From: Bradyrhizobium sp.
GTDB lineage: Bacteria; Pseudomonadota; Alphaproteobacteria; Rhizobiales; Xanthobacteraceae
Assembly: GCF_016213215.1 (NCBI RefSeq)
Contig: NZ_JACRAW010000098.1
Location: 1 to 64,000 of the forward strand
Direction of reading: 5' to 3'
DNA length: 64,000 bases
A model generated the notes under the pieces. It did no database searches. It had not been told where the DNA came from and was given only the letters and a program-made list of their open reading frames with translations. Each line of letters opens with the position of its first letter. Positions within the stretch are counted from its first letter, which is position 1. A program made the translations under genes and the position numbers. Positions 55,065 through 63,649 of this stretch are shown piece by piece.

Positions 55065-55790
55065 TCACAACCGCGTCGTCACGGTCGCCAGCCAGTCCGG
55101 CATGGCGCGTGTCAGGGAAGCCTCGACGATCTTGTCGATGCCGGTGAGCACAATGGCTCCGATGAAGATGAAGGCCGCGCCGACCAGCGGCTTGCCGATC
55201 TGTGAAAGACGAGCCATGCCGTCGCGCCGCGCCAAAATGGCATGTCTCGAGCCGTAGGCCAGCGCGAGCATCGGCGTTGCGGCGCCAAGGCCAAAGCTGA
55301 CCATGGTCGTAGTCGCACTCGCGATGTTGCTGCCCTGCGCGGCGAGCCCAACCGCGGCTCCCAGCGTCGGACCCGAGCACGGCGACCAGATCACTCCGAG
55401 CAGCGCGCCGGTGACGAACTGGCCGGCCAGTCCCGACGGCTGCAAGCGGTCGAGCAGAAGCTGCCCCCTCGTTGCAACCGGCGCCGCGAGCGTTGCCAGG
55501 CCGCCCTGATAGGCCGGCACCAGCAGGACGATCCCCATCGCCACCATCAGAGCCGCGATTGCGAGGCGCAGCACCGAAGCATCGATGCCGATGTTGAAGC
55601 CGACCGTCGCGAGCACGATTCCGACGACTGCGAAGGAACTCGACAATCCCGCGGCCAGCGCCAAGGGTCCCCACCGATGGCGCTCGATCGCGCCAAACAG
55701 CACGATGGGCAGGATCGGCAGCACGCAAGGCGACAGCGTCGACAATGCGCCCGCGGCGTAGCCGAGGCCCAGGCTGGGAAGACCGGCCAT
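55065..55790 (-). CDS. CcdA/DsbD-like thiol transmembrane transporter
   Basis: A 241-residue membrane protein with six helices. The paired cysteines lie in LSTLSPCVLPILPIVL (helix 1) and GVIWSPCSGPTLGAAVGLA (helix 4), exactly as in CcdA, which moves reducing power from the cytoplasm to the periplasm. It starts two bases after the thioredoxin-like gene and ends 34 bases before the NPCAPK gene. It would keep the exported cysteines reduced through the thioredoxin-like protein. Confidence 0.9.
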   Translation of the reverse strand: MAGLPSLGLGYAAGALSTLSPCVLPILPIVLFGAIERHRWGPLALAAGLSSSFAVVGIVLATVGFNIGIDASVLRLAIAALMVAMGIVLLVPAYQGGLATLAAPVATRGQLLLDRLQPSGLAGQFVTGALLGVIWSPCSGPTLGAAVGLAAQGSNIASATTTMVSFGLGAATPMLALAYGSRHAILARRDGMARLSQIGKPLVGAAFIFIGAIVLTGIDKIVEASLTRAMPDWLATVTTRL

Positions 55791-55792
55791 GC

Positions 55793-56170
55793 TCAGAACG
55801 CCCTGGCGATCAAGGCGCGAATGGCTGAAGGATCGGTGTCGCCCGTGGAGCGCGCGACTTCCTTGGCACCACGGAAGACGATCAAAGTGCTCTGGTACTG
55901 GACACGGAAGCGCTTCAACACGTCCTTCGCCGTGTCGAAGTCGACTTCGTAGACGACGAGACTCGGCTTCTCCTGGCCGATCTGCTCAATGACGGGCCGC
56001 TGCTGCCTGCAGGTCGGGCACCAGGATGCGGTTATGTCCACGAGGATCGCCTTGTCCGCGGCCTGAGCAGATTGAAATGCCTTGGCGTCGAACGGCTGGC
56101 CCGCCCGCGCAAATGGAGACAGCAACAAGGCCGCGGCAACCGCCATGGCGAGGTAGATCCGGGGAATCAT
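55793..56170 (-). CDS. Periplasmic thioredoxin-like protein
   Basis: A 125-residue exported thioredoxin fold: signal peptide (YLAMAVAAALLLSPFARAG), catalytic DITASWCPTCRQQRPVIEQI and the C-terminal YQSTLIVFRGAKEVARSTG. The CPTC motif and the region resemble the DsbD gamma-domain or TlpA type. It is the first gene of the three-gene operon, 53 bases after a SigF-type promoter. Confidence 0.9.
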   Translation of the reverse strand: MIPRIYLAMAVAAALLLSPFARAGQPFDAKAFQSAQAADKAILVDITASWCPTCRQQRPVIEQIGQEKPSLVVYEVDFDTAKDVLKRFRVQYQSTLIVFRGAKEVARSTGDTDPSAIRALIARAF

Positions 56171-56222
56171 GTTTCATCTCTCCGTCGATGCTGCACAGGC
56201 TCGAAGGCCTCACCGCAAACAG

Positions 56223-56248
56223 TTCGTTCGGAGAATGGGAAAGGTTAC
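56223..56248 (-). promoter_or_regulatory. SigF-type promoter for trx-ccdA-NPCAPK
   Basis: On the minus strand GTAACC, 16 bases, CGAA, with the CGAA 53 bases before the thioredoxin-like start codon. It is identical in elements and spacing to the DUF2892 operon site and differs by one base from those of bufA and sigF. Confidence 0.8.
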
Positions 56249-56435
56249 AGGGGATGCCACGGAGAACAACAAAAGCTTCGATCGGCCGCCGCCAGCTGTC
56301 CTTCCGGAATATACTTCCGGGTAACGCGCATTGACATAGGTCAGCGCGTTCGGCCCTTTGTCGGAGCATGTTCCTGGTCTCGCCCGCCACGACGACCGAT
56401 CCATCCTCTTGCCAATCGCACATTCAAGCGGGGAT

Positions 56436-56864
56436 ATGCAGCGACACCGAAAGCCCGCCTTGTCAGCTCTGCGCCGCAGTCTCGCCGCGGCGTGCCTGGC
56501 GTTGCTGGCGCTGGTCATGCAGGTCGCCGCCACAGCCAGCCATCTGGCGATGCAGGCGGCAACCGTTGGCGAGCCCACCCTCGCTCTCGACCAGATCGGC
56601 CTGCTCTCTCTCTGTATTCAGGGCGACGAGGCGTTGCCGCCTCATGATGAAGGGGGATTGCCGAAGAAGACGGTGTCGCCCTGCGTCGTCTGTCAGGCCG
56701 TCAAGGTCGCGGCACACGGGATGGCACCTTTGCCGCCCGTCCATATCCCGCCGGTCGAGCCGACCCGAGCGCCGACCTTGGCCGAAGTCGATAGGGGCAT
56801 CATATCCAGGCTTCTCCTGCGCTACGGCGTCACGCGCGGGCCGCCATCTTCCTTCTTCGCCTGA
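56436..56864 (+). CDS. Exported hypothetical protein, DUF2946-like
   Basis: A 142-residue protein starting MQRHRKPALSALRRSLAAAC, a positively charged signal followed by a hydrophobic core. The centre carries SPCVVCQAVKVAAHG, a CxxC followed by histidine, as in DUF2946 proteins found near copper genes. It is the first gene of the NosL/ABC cluster (73 bases to the first nosL-like gene). Family assignment is tentative. Confidence 0.6.
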   Translation: MQRHRKPALSALRRSLAAACLALLALVMQVAATASHLAMQAATVGEPTLALDQIGLLSLCIQGDEALPPHDEGGLPKKTVSPCVVCQAVKVAAHGMAPLPPVHIPPVEPTRAPTLAEVDRGIISRLLLRYGVTRGPPSSFFA

Positions 56865-56936
56865 CATCGCGCACCGACCCGTCGCTCCGGCGGTGGGGTC
56901 GACCTATCTTGTCATTCAGAAGACGGAAGCTAACCC

Positions 56937-57545
56937 ATGACCGACATCATCAACCGCCGCGCCTTAATGGCGGCCGGCGCCATGACCGCGCTGTTCGCGA
57001 CTTCGCCCGCCCGGAGCGAAGACAAGCCGCTGTCTCCCGTGCAGTGGACCGATCAATTCGGCCTCATCAAGGATCTGCCCAAGGACAAGGATCCCCTGAC
57101 GGACGAACTGAAGAAATATCCGCGCTGCCGCTATTGCGGCATGGAACGGGCAAAGTTCACCCATTCCCGCCATCTGATCGTCTATGAGGACGATGCGATC
57201 GACGGTACCTGCTCGCTGCACTGCGCCGCCATCGGGCTTTCCATCAACATGGATCGCGGCCCCAAGGCCATCTATGCCGGCGATGCCGGCACCGAGGCGC
57301 AGTTGAAGCCGCTCGTCAACGTGGACAAGGCGACCTATGTAGTCGATCCCTCCAAGCCCGGCGTCATGACCAAGGTCTCCGTCCTCGCCTACGCCGACAA
57401 GGCCAAAGCCGAGGCGGTCGCCAAGGCAAGTCCCCAAGCGGAGGCGATCGCCTTCGACGCTGCGCTACGCAAGGCCTACCTGTTGATGGCCGATGACACG
57501 ATCATGCTGCGTCAGCGTCGCAGCGAAATCCGCAAAAAGATGTAA
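56937..57545 (+). CDS. NosL-like copper chaperone, copy 1
   Basis: A 202-residue exported protein with a twin-arginine-like start (TDIINRRALMAAGAM). The NosL core is YPRCRYCGMERAKFTHSRHLIVYEDD and GTCSLHCAAIGLSINMD, with CxxCGM and a second CxxxC. NosL delivers copper (Cu(I)) to the nitrous oxide reductase NosZ; here no nosZ is present. Unlike classical NosL it has no lipobox and is longer at the C-terminus. Confidence 0.88.
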   Translation: MTDIINRRALMAAGAMTALFATSPARSEDKPLSPVQWTDQFGLIKDLPKDKDPLTDELKKYPRCRYCGMERAKFTHSRHLIVYEDDAIDGTCSLHCAAIGLSINMDRGPKAIYAGDAGTEAQLKPLVNVDKATYVVDPSKPGVMTKVSVLAYADKAKAEAVAKASPQAEAIAFDAALRKAYLLMADDTIMLRQRRSEIRKKM

Positions 57546-57649
57546 GGCAAACGCCGAACGAACGCACCGCCCTCTCTCCCTGAGAAGCGCCGTTGCGCCG
57601 CGCAGGGCGAGGGGGCGAAGCTCCAGGCTTCCGCCGGGAAGGACCTTCG

Positions 57650-58156
57650 ATGAAGAGGACCACTCGTCCAAGTCGCCGTGCGATGCTCGCAGGGCTTGCC
57701 GCATTCGCTTGCACGGGCGCCGAAGCTACGCCCGTCAAGCTGCCGGCACCGGGACCGCGCGATACTTGCCCGGTCTGTGGCATGTTCGTCGCCCCCTATC
57801 GCTACTGGATCGCTACCGTACTCTTCAAGGACGGCCAATCGGTGCACTTCGACGGCGCCAAGGATCTCTACAAATACCTGACCGACATGGCGAGATGGGC
57901 GGGTGGGCGCAAAGCGCCCGAGATCGCAACGATCGGTGTCACCTCCTACTACGACACGGCGATGATTGATGCTGCGAACGCAGTCTACGTCATCGGATCC
58001 GACGTGCTGGGCCCGATGGGCCACGAACTTGTGCCTCACGAGACGACAGAGGATGCCGAAGAATTCCTGCGCGACCACAAGGGCAAGCGCATGGTGAAGG
58101 CTTCCGACATAACGGCGACGCTGCTCGCCGCCCTGGATGATGGTCGATTCGAATGA
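57650..58156 (+). CDS. NosL-like copper chaperone, copy 2
   Basis: A 168-residue exported protein starting MKRTTRPSRRAMLAGLAAFA (twin-arginine type), with GAAGGA before ATG 57650. The NosL core is DTCPVCGMFVAPYRYWIATVLF and the later FDGAKDLYKYLTDM, as in the short NosL form. The methionine next to the CxxC (CGM) is a likely copper ligand. It overlaps the following small gene by four bases. Confidence 0.88.
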   Translation: MKRTTRPSRRAMLAGLAAFACTGAEATPVKLPAPGPRDTCPVCGMFVAPYRYWIATVLFKDGQSVHFDGAKDLYKYLTDMARWAGGRKAPEIATIGVTSYYDTAMIDAANAVYVIGSDVLGPMGHELVPHETTEDAEEFLRDHKGKRMVKASDITATLLAALDDGRFE

Positions 58157-58461
58157 AACCGCGCGGCTCGACTTTGGCCTTGGTGGTTTGGGGCGGACTT
58201 GCGCTTGCATTCGCCGGATGCCTCGCGGGAGCCGCGTGCGGCCAATGCAACGATGCTACCACCCGCGAACTCGCCTCGCATCTCGCACTGACGGATATCA
58301 CGCTTCTGAACGAGGCCCGCTATACCCGCAATCCGGCCCTTGCTGATCTCCATTCCGCCTTCCAGGACGGACCGGGAAGTCTCGACCACTTCCCCGCGGG
58401 ATCCATCCTGGCTCCGTCACGTACCGGTCCCGGCTGCAGGCTGGAGGTGATTGATCCGTGA
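58153..58461 (+). CDS. Small exported hypothetical protein
   Basis: A 102-residue protein. The N-terminus LALVVWGGLALAFAGCLAGAACGQC is a signal peptide, perhaps a weak lipobox (AFAGC); the mature part has LTDITLLNEARYTRNPALADLHSAFQDGPGSLDHFP. The latter resembles conserved small proteins found in NosL/ABC clusters, but I cannot name a family. Overlaps both neighbours (ATGA before, GTGA after). Confidence 0.7.
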   Translation: MKPRGSTLALVVWGGLALAFAGCLAGAACGQCNDATTRELASHLALTDITLLNEARYTRNPALADLHSAFQDGPGSLDHFPAGSILAPSRTGPGCRLEVIDP

Positions 58462-59582
58462 CTGCGCTTTCCCGAACCCGGTACTTCCTCGACTTCGCCG
58501 TTTCCTCGCTGTTGCGCCGCAGGTGGCGAACCCTCAGCCTCATCCTCGTCTATTCGTGCATCGTCGCCCTTCTCGGCTCGGTCCTTCTCTTCGGGACCGC
58601 GCTTCGCCGCGAAGCGGCGACCCAGCTTTCAACCGGCCCGGATATCGTGGTTCAGTCAATGATCATGGGCCGCCACGACATGCTCCGCGCAGCCGATCTA
58701 GACGCCTTGAGGGGGCTTCGCGGGCTGAGGCGGGGCGAAGCTCGCCTCTGGGGCTATCTCTACGACAGCTCCGCCGCAGCCAACTACACGCTGATGGCAA
58801 ATGCCGACACCGCACCTGGCGAGGCGCTAGTAGGTGAAGGCGTTGCGAGGGCGAGAAAGCTCGAGCCCGGCAAGCTCCTCTTCCTCGTATCCCCGGCGGG
58901 CAAGTTCCTGAAAGTCAGGGTCAAGTCGGTCATCGCCCCAAAGTCCGCCCTGATCTCTTCCGATCTGGTACTCCTGAATGAAGCCGACCTGCGTGCGTTC
59001 TTCTCCGTTGCTCCCGACCTCTACACTGATCTGGCGCTCTTCGTGGCGAACCCGCGCGAGGTGGCGACGATCGCCCAAAAGGGCGCCATCCGTCTGCCGG
59101 GCCGCCGCTTCGTCACGCGCGAGGACCTCACCCGATCGTACGAGTCCCTCTTCAGTTGGCGCGAGGGGCTGGTTTTGGTGATCCTCGCTGGCGCGGTGAT
59201 TGCCTTCGCGATCTTCGCCTTCGACAAGGCGTCCGGCCTTTCCAGCGAAGAGCGGCGCGAGATCGGCATCCTGAAGGCCGTCGGATGGGACACCTCGCAC
59301 ATCATTGCCCAGAAGCTGATCGAAGGCGGACTTGTCTCGGGCACGTCCTTTCTCATCGGCTTCATCCTTGCCTATGCCCACGTCTTCCTGTTCCGCGCGG
59401 TCCTCTTCGAGCCGGTGCTAACAGGCTGGTCCACACTCTATCCCCGCTTCCGCCTCACTCAGGAAATCGACGGGTTGCAGGTCACCTCGCTCGCGCTGCT
59501 CACGATCCTGCCCTACGTCGCGGCCATCCTGGTGCCCGTCTGGCGCACCGCTTCAGCCGACCCGGACGAGGTGATGCGATGA
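58458..59582 (+). CDS. FtsX-like ABC transporter permease
   Basis: A 374-residue permease with a GTG start overlapping the previous stop (GTGA). An N-terminal helix (LSLILVYSCIVALLGSVLLFG), a long periplasmic domain (residues about 60-225) and three C-terminal helices (GLVLVILAGAVIAFAIFAFD, GLVSGTSFLIGFILAYAHV, SLALLTILPYVAAILVPV). SEERREIGILKAVGWDTSHI is the MacB/LolC coupling loop. It forms a transporter with the ATPase that follows. Confidence 0.9.
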   Translation: MTALSRTRYFLDFAVSSLLRRRWRTLSLILVYSCIVALLGSVLLFGTALRREAATQLSTGPDIVVQSMIMGRHDMLRAADLDALRGLRGLRRGEARLWGYLYDSSAAANYTLMANADTAPGEALVGEGVARARKLEPGKLLFLVSPAGKFLKVRVKSVIAPKSALISSDLVLLNEADLRAFFSVAPDLYTDLALFVANPREVATIAQKGAIRLPGRRFVTREDLTRSYESLFSWREGLVLVILAGAVIAFAIFAFDKASGLSSEERREIGILKAVGWDTSHIIAQKLIEGGLVSGTSFLIGFILAYAHVFLFRAVLFEPVLTGWSTLYPRFRLTQEIDGLQVTSLALLTILPYVAAILVPVWRTASADPDEVMR

Positions 59583-60259
59583 TCGAGCTTTGCGCCGTCA
59601 CCAAGACCTACAACGCTGGCAGGCCGAACGAGGTGGTCGCCCTGGGGGCGACCGACCTTACGATTTCCGACAAAGCCCTGACCGTGTTCGCCGGCCCGAG
59701 CGGATCGGGCAAGACGACGCTCATCACGATCGTCGGCTGCCTGGCCCGTCCCACCTCGGGACGGGTCGTCCTGAACGGCGAAGCGGTCTCCGGCCTCCCG
59801 CAACGGTTCCTGACCGAGGTGCGTCGTCGCACCTTCGGATTCGTATTCCAGCGCTTCAATCTGGTGCGGGGAATTTCTGCGATCGAGAACGTGATGCTGC
59901 CCGCTTATCCGATCGGCACGCCGCATGCTCGTCTCAAGACCCGCGCGATGGAGCTGCTATCGAGCTTCGGCATGGCTCATCGGGCTCACTTCAATGTCGA
60001 GATCCTGTCGGGAGGCGAGGTGCAGCGCGTCGCCATCGCCCGCGCCCTCGTCAACGACCCGGAGGTCATCATTGCCGACGAGCCGACCGCCAGCCTCGAT
60101 GGTGAAAGAGTGGCGCATTTCCTGGCCATCGCAGCCGATCTCAAGGCGCGGGGAAAGACCGTTATCGTCACCAGCCACGACCCGCGTGTCACCGGTGCGG
60201 CCACTGTCGACCGCCTGGTGACGCTCGCCGACGGGCGGCCCGCGGATGCAACACCATGA
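59579..60259 (+). CDS. ABC transporter ATPase (MacB/LolD-like)
   Basis: A 226-residue ATPase starting MIELCAVTKTYNAGRPNEVV; the long track ORF is not real. Walker A GPSGSGKTTLITIVG, Q-loop FVFQRFNLVRGISAIENVMLP, signature ILSGGEVQRVAIARALVNDP (E in place of Q), Walker B IIADEPTASLDGE and H-loop VTSHDPRV are all there. It overlaps the permease and the following membrane gene by four bases each. The transporter may extract or move a lipoprotein or metal-binding factor. Confidence 0.93.
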   Translation: MIELCAVTKTYNAGRPNEVVALGATDLTISDKALTVFAGPSGSGKTTLITIVGCLARPTSGRVVLNGEAVSGLPQRFLTEVRRRTFGFVFQRFNLVRGISAIENVMLPAYPIGTPHARLKTRAMELLSSFGMAHRAHFNVEILSGGEVQRVAIARALVNDPEVIIADEPTASLDGERVAHFLAIAADLKARGKTVIVTSHDPRVTGAATVDRLVTLADGRPADATP

Positions 60260-61251
60260 TCGCGCATCCGCCCGTTCTTGCGCTGGTTCTGGCATCTACT
60301 CTCTCCGCGCTGGTGATGGTGCCGACCTTCGTTTTCGCGCTGAGACTGCTCGCGCGCTGGGACCCTTCCTCCGGAAACGAGGAGCAGCTCAAGCTCGAAA
60401 AGACGACCTATCTCGTCTCGACGCTCGTCGCCTTCGTTGCTGTCGTCGAACTGGCCTCGCTTGCCGCCTTCGCATTCAATGCCGACCGCATGGCGGTGCT
60501 TTTCGTCGGAGCGATGTGTGCCGTCGGCACGCTGAACGCCAGTTCCTACGGTTTCCCGACGCTCGTTGCCAAGATCGCAGTCTTTTTCGCCGCCTTCGTC
60601 TGGCTTGTCCTGGACCGGACCGACAACAAGGGCCGCGACTACCCCTTCATCTTGCAGAAGTACTGGGGAATCCTCCTCCTCGCCCTGCTGGTCGTGCTCG
60701 ATGCCGCCCTGCAGCTCGCCTATTTCCTCGATCTGAAGGCCTCCACCATCACCTCCTGCTGCGGCAAGCTGTTCGGCGATGCTGGATTGGGAGCGGGGGC
60801 CGAGCTTGCCGGCATCGAGCCCAGGCTCGCGCTCGTCCTCCTCTTCGGCGGATTGGCGATCACCATCGCATTGTCCTTCGGCACCGCCCGGTCCAGACTC
60901 ATGGGCCGTCTCCTTGGCCTTGCCAGTCCGGCCATGTTCGCGATCGCAATTGCCGGCGTGATATCGGTCATCTCGGTTCATGTTTACGAGCAGCCGCACC
61001 ACCATTGCCCCTTCTGCCTCCTGAAGAGGGAGTACGGATTTTTCGGCTTCCTGCTCTACATCCCGCTGTTTGCCGCCACCGGGTCGGGCATGGCCGCGGG
61101 CCTGCTGTCAGCACTACCTGCAAGACAGAGCCTGTCCGACGTCCTGCCACCGCTGCTGGGCAGGCTGAGCATCCTGACGATCTCCGGCTTCGCACTGTTC
61201 GGCGGCCTGTCGCTGTGGAAGATCATGGCGTCGCGGCTGACCTTGATGTGA
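60256..61251 (+). CDS. Multi-helix membrane protein with CPFC motif
   Basis: A 331-residue protein with about eight membrane helices. Notable cysteine pairs are STITSCCGKLFGDAG (about residue 155) and QPHHHCPFCLLKREYGFFGF (about residue 250), the second a histidine-flanked CxxC that suggests heavy-metal or disulfide chemistry at the membrane face. I do not recognise the family. It ends the operon and is translationally coupled to the ATPase. Confidence 0.8.
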   Translation: MIAHPPVLALVLASTLSALVMVPTFVFALRLLARWDPSSGNEEQLKLEKTTYLVSTLVAFVAVVELASLAAFAFNADRMAVLFVGAMCAVGTLNASSYGFPTLVAKIAVFFAAFVWLVLDRTDNKGRDYPFILQKYWGILLLALLVVLDAALQLAYFLDLKASTITSCCGKLFGDAGLGAGAELAGIEPRLALVLLFGGLAITIALSFGTARSRLMGRLLGLASPAMFAIAIAGVISVISVHVYEQPHHHCPFCLLKREYGFFGFLLYIPLFAATGSGMAAGLLSALPARQSLSDVLPPLLGRLSILTISGFALFGGLSLWKIMASRLTLM

Positions 61252-61326
61252 CGGCAGGGGCCACGGCCTCGACACCCACCGGTGCGGCCCAAACGGTTCG
61301 CGGCCGATCTCGGTCGCGACCGATGC

Positions 61327-61740
61327 TTACGGTAGCCGCCCGCCTTCGAGGCGAAATTGCCAGCCGGCGCCGGTTGTCGACTTCTCGAGACGGTCCCGCA
61401 CCCGCGCGTAGTCGATCTCGCCGCCACCACCCGGCGAGATGTCCTTGCGCGCGCCCGACCGTTTCCAGCCGCTCACCGTCTCCACCTCTACCGTCAAGGT
61501 CGGCGGCGGCAGCCCCCAGGATGTTTCCGTCGCCGCTTCGCGAAACACGACGGCATGTTCTGCTTCGACCAGACGCAACGACATCCGATAGACGAGTTTG
61601 CGCCCGCCGAGAAACCACTTGGCCTTGATGGCCTCGTTCTCGCCCTCGAGGCCGTCCTCGCCGTCCTCGGTGAGGCCCAAGCCAATTTCGGCAGCGCTGG
61701 TTTGAAGCTGTGCCTTCAGTTGCGACTTGTTCAATGCCAT
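61327..61740 (-). CDS. Conserved hypothetical protein
   Basis: A 137-residue soluble protein starting MALNKSQLKAQLQTSAAEIG (61740); the track version adds 28 residues. WFLGGRKLVYRMSLRLVEAE, SSWGLPPPTLTVEVET and ISPGGGGEIDYARVRD look conserved, without a known function. It is convergent with the membrane gene and divergent from amn. Confidence 0.7.
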   Translation of the reverse strand: MALNKSQLKAQLQTSAAEIGLGLTEDGEDGLEGENEAIKAKWFLGGRKLVYRMSLRLVEAEHAVVFREAATETSWGLPPPTLTVEVETVSGWKRSGARKDISPGGGGEIDYARVRDRLEKSTTGAGWQFRLEGGRLP

Positions 61741-61923
61741 GGCGTGACCCTCACTGCCCGGCCTGCTCAAGGGGTTAGGCCCATCAATACCTATTCCGGC
61801 GCCCCCCGCATTGCGAGGGATCAACCGTGGTGGCGCACCGGCGTCTCATTCGAAGCCGCCGCTTTTCTTCTTGTGATGGCAGGCCCATAATCGCACGACG
61901 TTTCGACAGGATGCCCTGCACAC

Positions 61924-63420
61924 ATGTGTCCCGCGCTGACAACCCTCACACCACCGCACGTCGCGACTGAAGCCTTCACGGACGCGGGTGCGGCGGTCGA
62001 TCGCCTCGAAGAGATCTACGAGCGCAACACCCAATTCCTGCGCGACCGCTTCGAGGCCTATGCCAACGGCGAGGCGTTCACGACGCGCGTGCGCGCCACC
62101 TATCCGGTCGTACGTATCACGACCTCGAACTACGTCCGGCTCGATTCGCGCCTTTCCTACGGTTTTGTCGCAAGGCCCGGCGTGCATGAGACCAGCATCA
62201 CCCGGCCGGATCTTTTCCGGACCTATCTTACCGAGCAGATCGGGCTGTTGATCCAAAATCACGGCGTTGCGGTTGAAGTCGGCTTGTCGAACGAGCCGAT
62301 CCCCATTCATTTCGCCTATCGTCGGGACATCAACGTTGAATCGGCCGTCTCCGCCGGCTCCAGCCCGATCCTCAGGCGATCATTGCGGGATGTGTTCGAC
62401 ACGCCCGATCCCGCCATGATGGACGATGCGATCGCCGACGGCACGCTCGAGCTGCCGCCTGGAACGCCCGAGCCGCTCTCCCTGTTCCGTGCGACGCGCA
62501 TCGATTACTCGCTGCGCCGGCTCTATCACTACACCGGCACCGATCCGGAGCACTTCCAGAATTTCGTGATTTTCACGAACTACCAGTTCTACGTCGATGC
62601 ATTTGTGCAGTTGTGTCAGGAGCGGCTCGCCTCGGGTCAAATCGGTCCCGAAGCTTTCGTCGGCCCCGGCAATGTCGTGGTGCGCAGCGCCCGTCTTGGA
62701 GGCGGCACGCGTGGGGTTGGCCCCGAGCGCACTCCGCAGATGCCGGCTTTTCATCTCGTCCAGCCGGGCTATCGAGGCACTACCCTGATCAACATCGGGA
62801 CCGGTCCGTCGAATGCCCGCAACATCACCGACCATGTCGCCGTGCTGCGGCCGCATGCCTGGCTGATGCTGGGGCATTGCGCGGGCCTGAGAAGCACGCA
62901 GCGGCTTGGCGATTACGTCCTCGCCCATGGTTACGTACGCGAGGACCACGTGCTCGACCGCGAGCTGCCGCTCTGGGTGCCGATACCGGCACTGGCCGAG
63001 ATGCAGGTCGCACTCGAGGAGGCGGTCGGCGAAATCACCGGGCTCACGGGTTTCGAACTGAAGCACCTGATGCGCACCGGAACCGTTGCGAGCGTCGACA
63101 ACCGCAATTGGGAGATCGGGGGCCCCGCAATCATCCAACGCCTGTCGCAGTCGCGCGCCATCGCCCTCGACATGGAGTCGGCGGCGATCGCCGCCAACGG
63201 CTTTCGCTTCCGCGTTCCCTACGGCACCCTGCTGTGCGTATCGGACAAGCCTCTTCATGGCGAAATCAAGCTCGCCGGCATGGCCAGCGAATTCTATCGG
63301 CAGCGCGTCGGCCAGCATCTCCAGATCGGCCTGAACGCGCTCGAAAAGCTCAAGGACCAGGAATCCGAACGCCTGCATTCGCGCAAGCTGCGAAGTTTCG
63401 CCGAAGTGGCGTTTCAGTAG
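61924..63420 (+). CDS. amn: AMP nucleosidase
   Basis: A 498-residue enzyme that splits AMP into adenine and ribose 5-phosphate. Its N-terminal Amn-specific domain includes TYPVVRITTSNYVRLDSRLSYGFVA and SLFRATRIDYSLRRLYHYTGT. The C-terminal phosphorylase-fold domain carries LINIGTGPSNARNITDHVAVLRPHAWLMLGHCAGLR and ALDMESAAIAANGFRFRVPYGTLLCVSDKPLHGE. Length matches the family. Single gene. Confidence 0.94.
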   Translation: MCPALTTLTPPHVATEAFTDAGAAVDRLEEIYERNTQFLRDRFEAYANGEAFTTRVRATYPVVRITTSNYVRLDSRLSYGFVARPGVHETSITRPDLFRTYLTEQIGLLIQNHGVAVEVGLSNEPIPIHFAYRRDINVESAVSAGSSPILRRSLRDVFDTPDPAMMDDAIADGTLELPPGTPEPLSLFRATRIDYSLRRLYHYTGTDPEHFQNFVIFTNYQFYVDAFVQLCQERLASGQIGPEAFVGPGNVVVRSARLGGGTRGVGPERTPQMPAFHLVQPGYRGTTLINIGTGPSNARNITDHVAVLRPHAWLMLGHCAGLRSTQRLGDYVLAHGYVREDHVLDRELPLWVPIPALAEMQVALEEAVGEITGLTGFELKHLMRTGTVASVDNRNWEIGGPAIIQRLSQSRAIALDMESAAIAANGFRFRVPYGTLLCVSDKPLHGEIKLAGMASEFYRQRVGQHLQIGLNALEKLKDQESERLHSRKLRSFAEVAFQ

Positions 63421-63649
63421 ACCGGCCGCCGCGCCGTGATGGTCTCCCTGCGTCATCTTCCCCCTGTAAAGAGCGTCGATAATTGCGGATCCGATGACCG
63501 CCGACGAAAACCACCGCCGAAATGATCACCGCTTCTGCCGCGCGGTTCGCGAGTTCCACTTCACAAATCTCAACACATCACCGCCGCGCGATGGACAAGC
63601 CGCAACCGCGATTTCAGCGCAAAGGTGAACGAGGTTTGCAGTTCGATTC

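Noticed and set aside
56321-56346. GTAACG on the plus strand as a SigF-type promoter of the NosL operon
   Set aside because: No CGAA at 16 bases; the NosL operon therefore has no visible SigF-type site.
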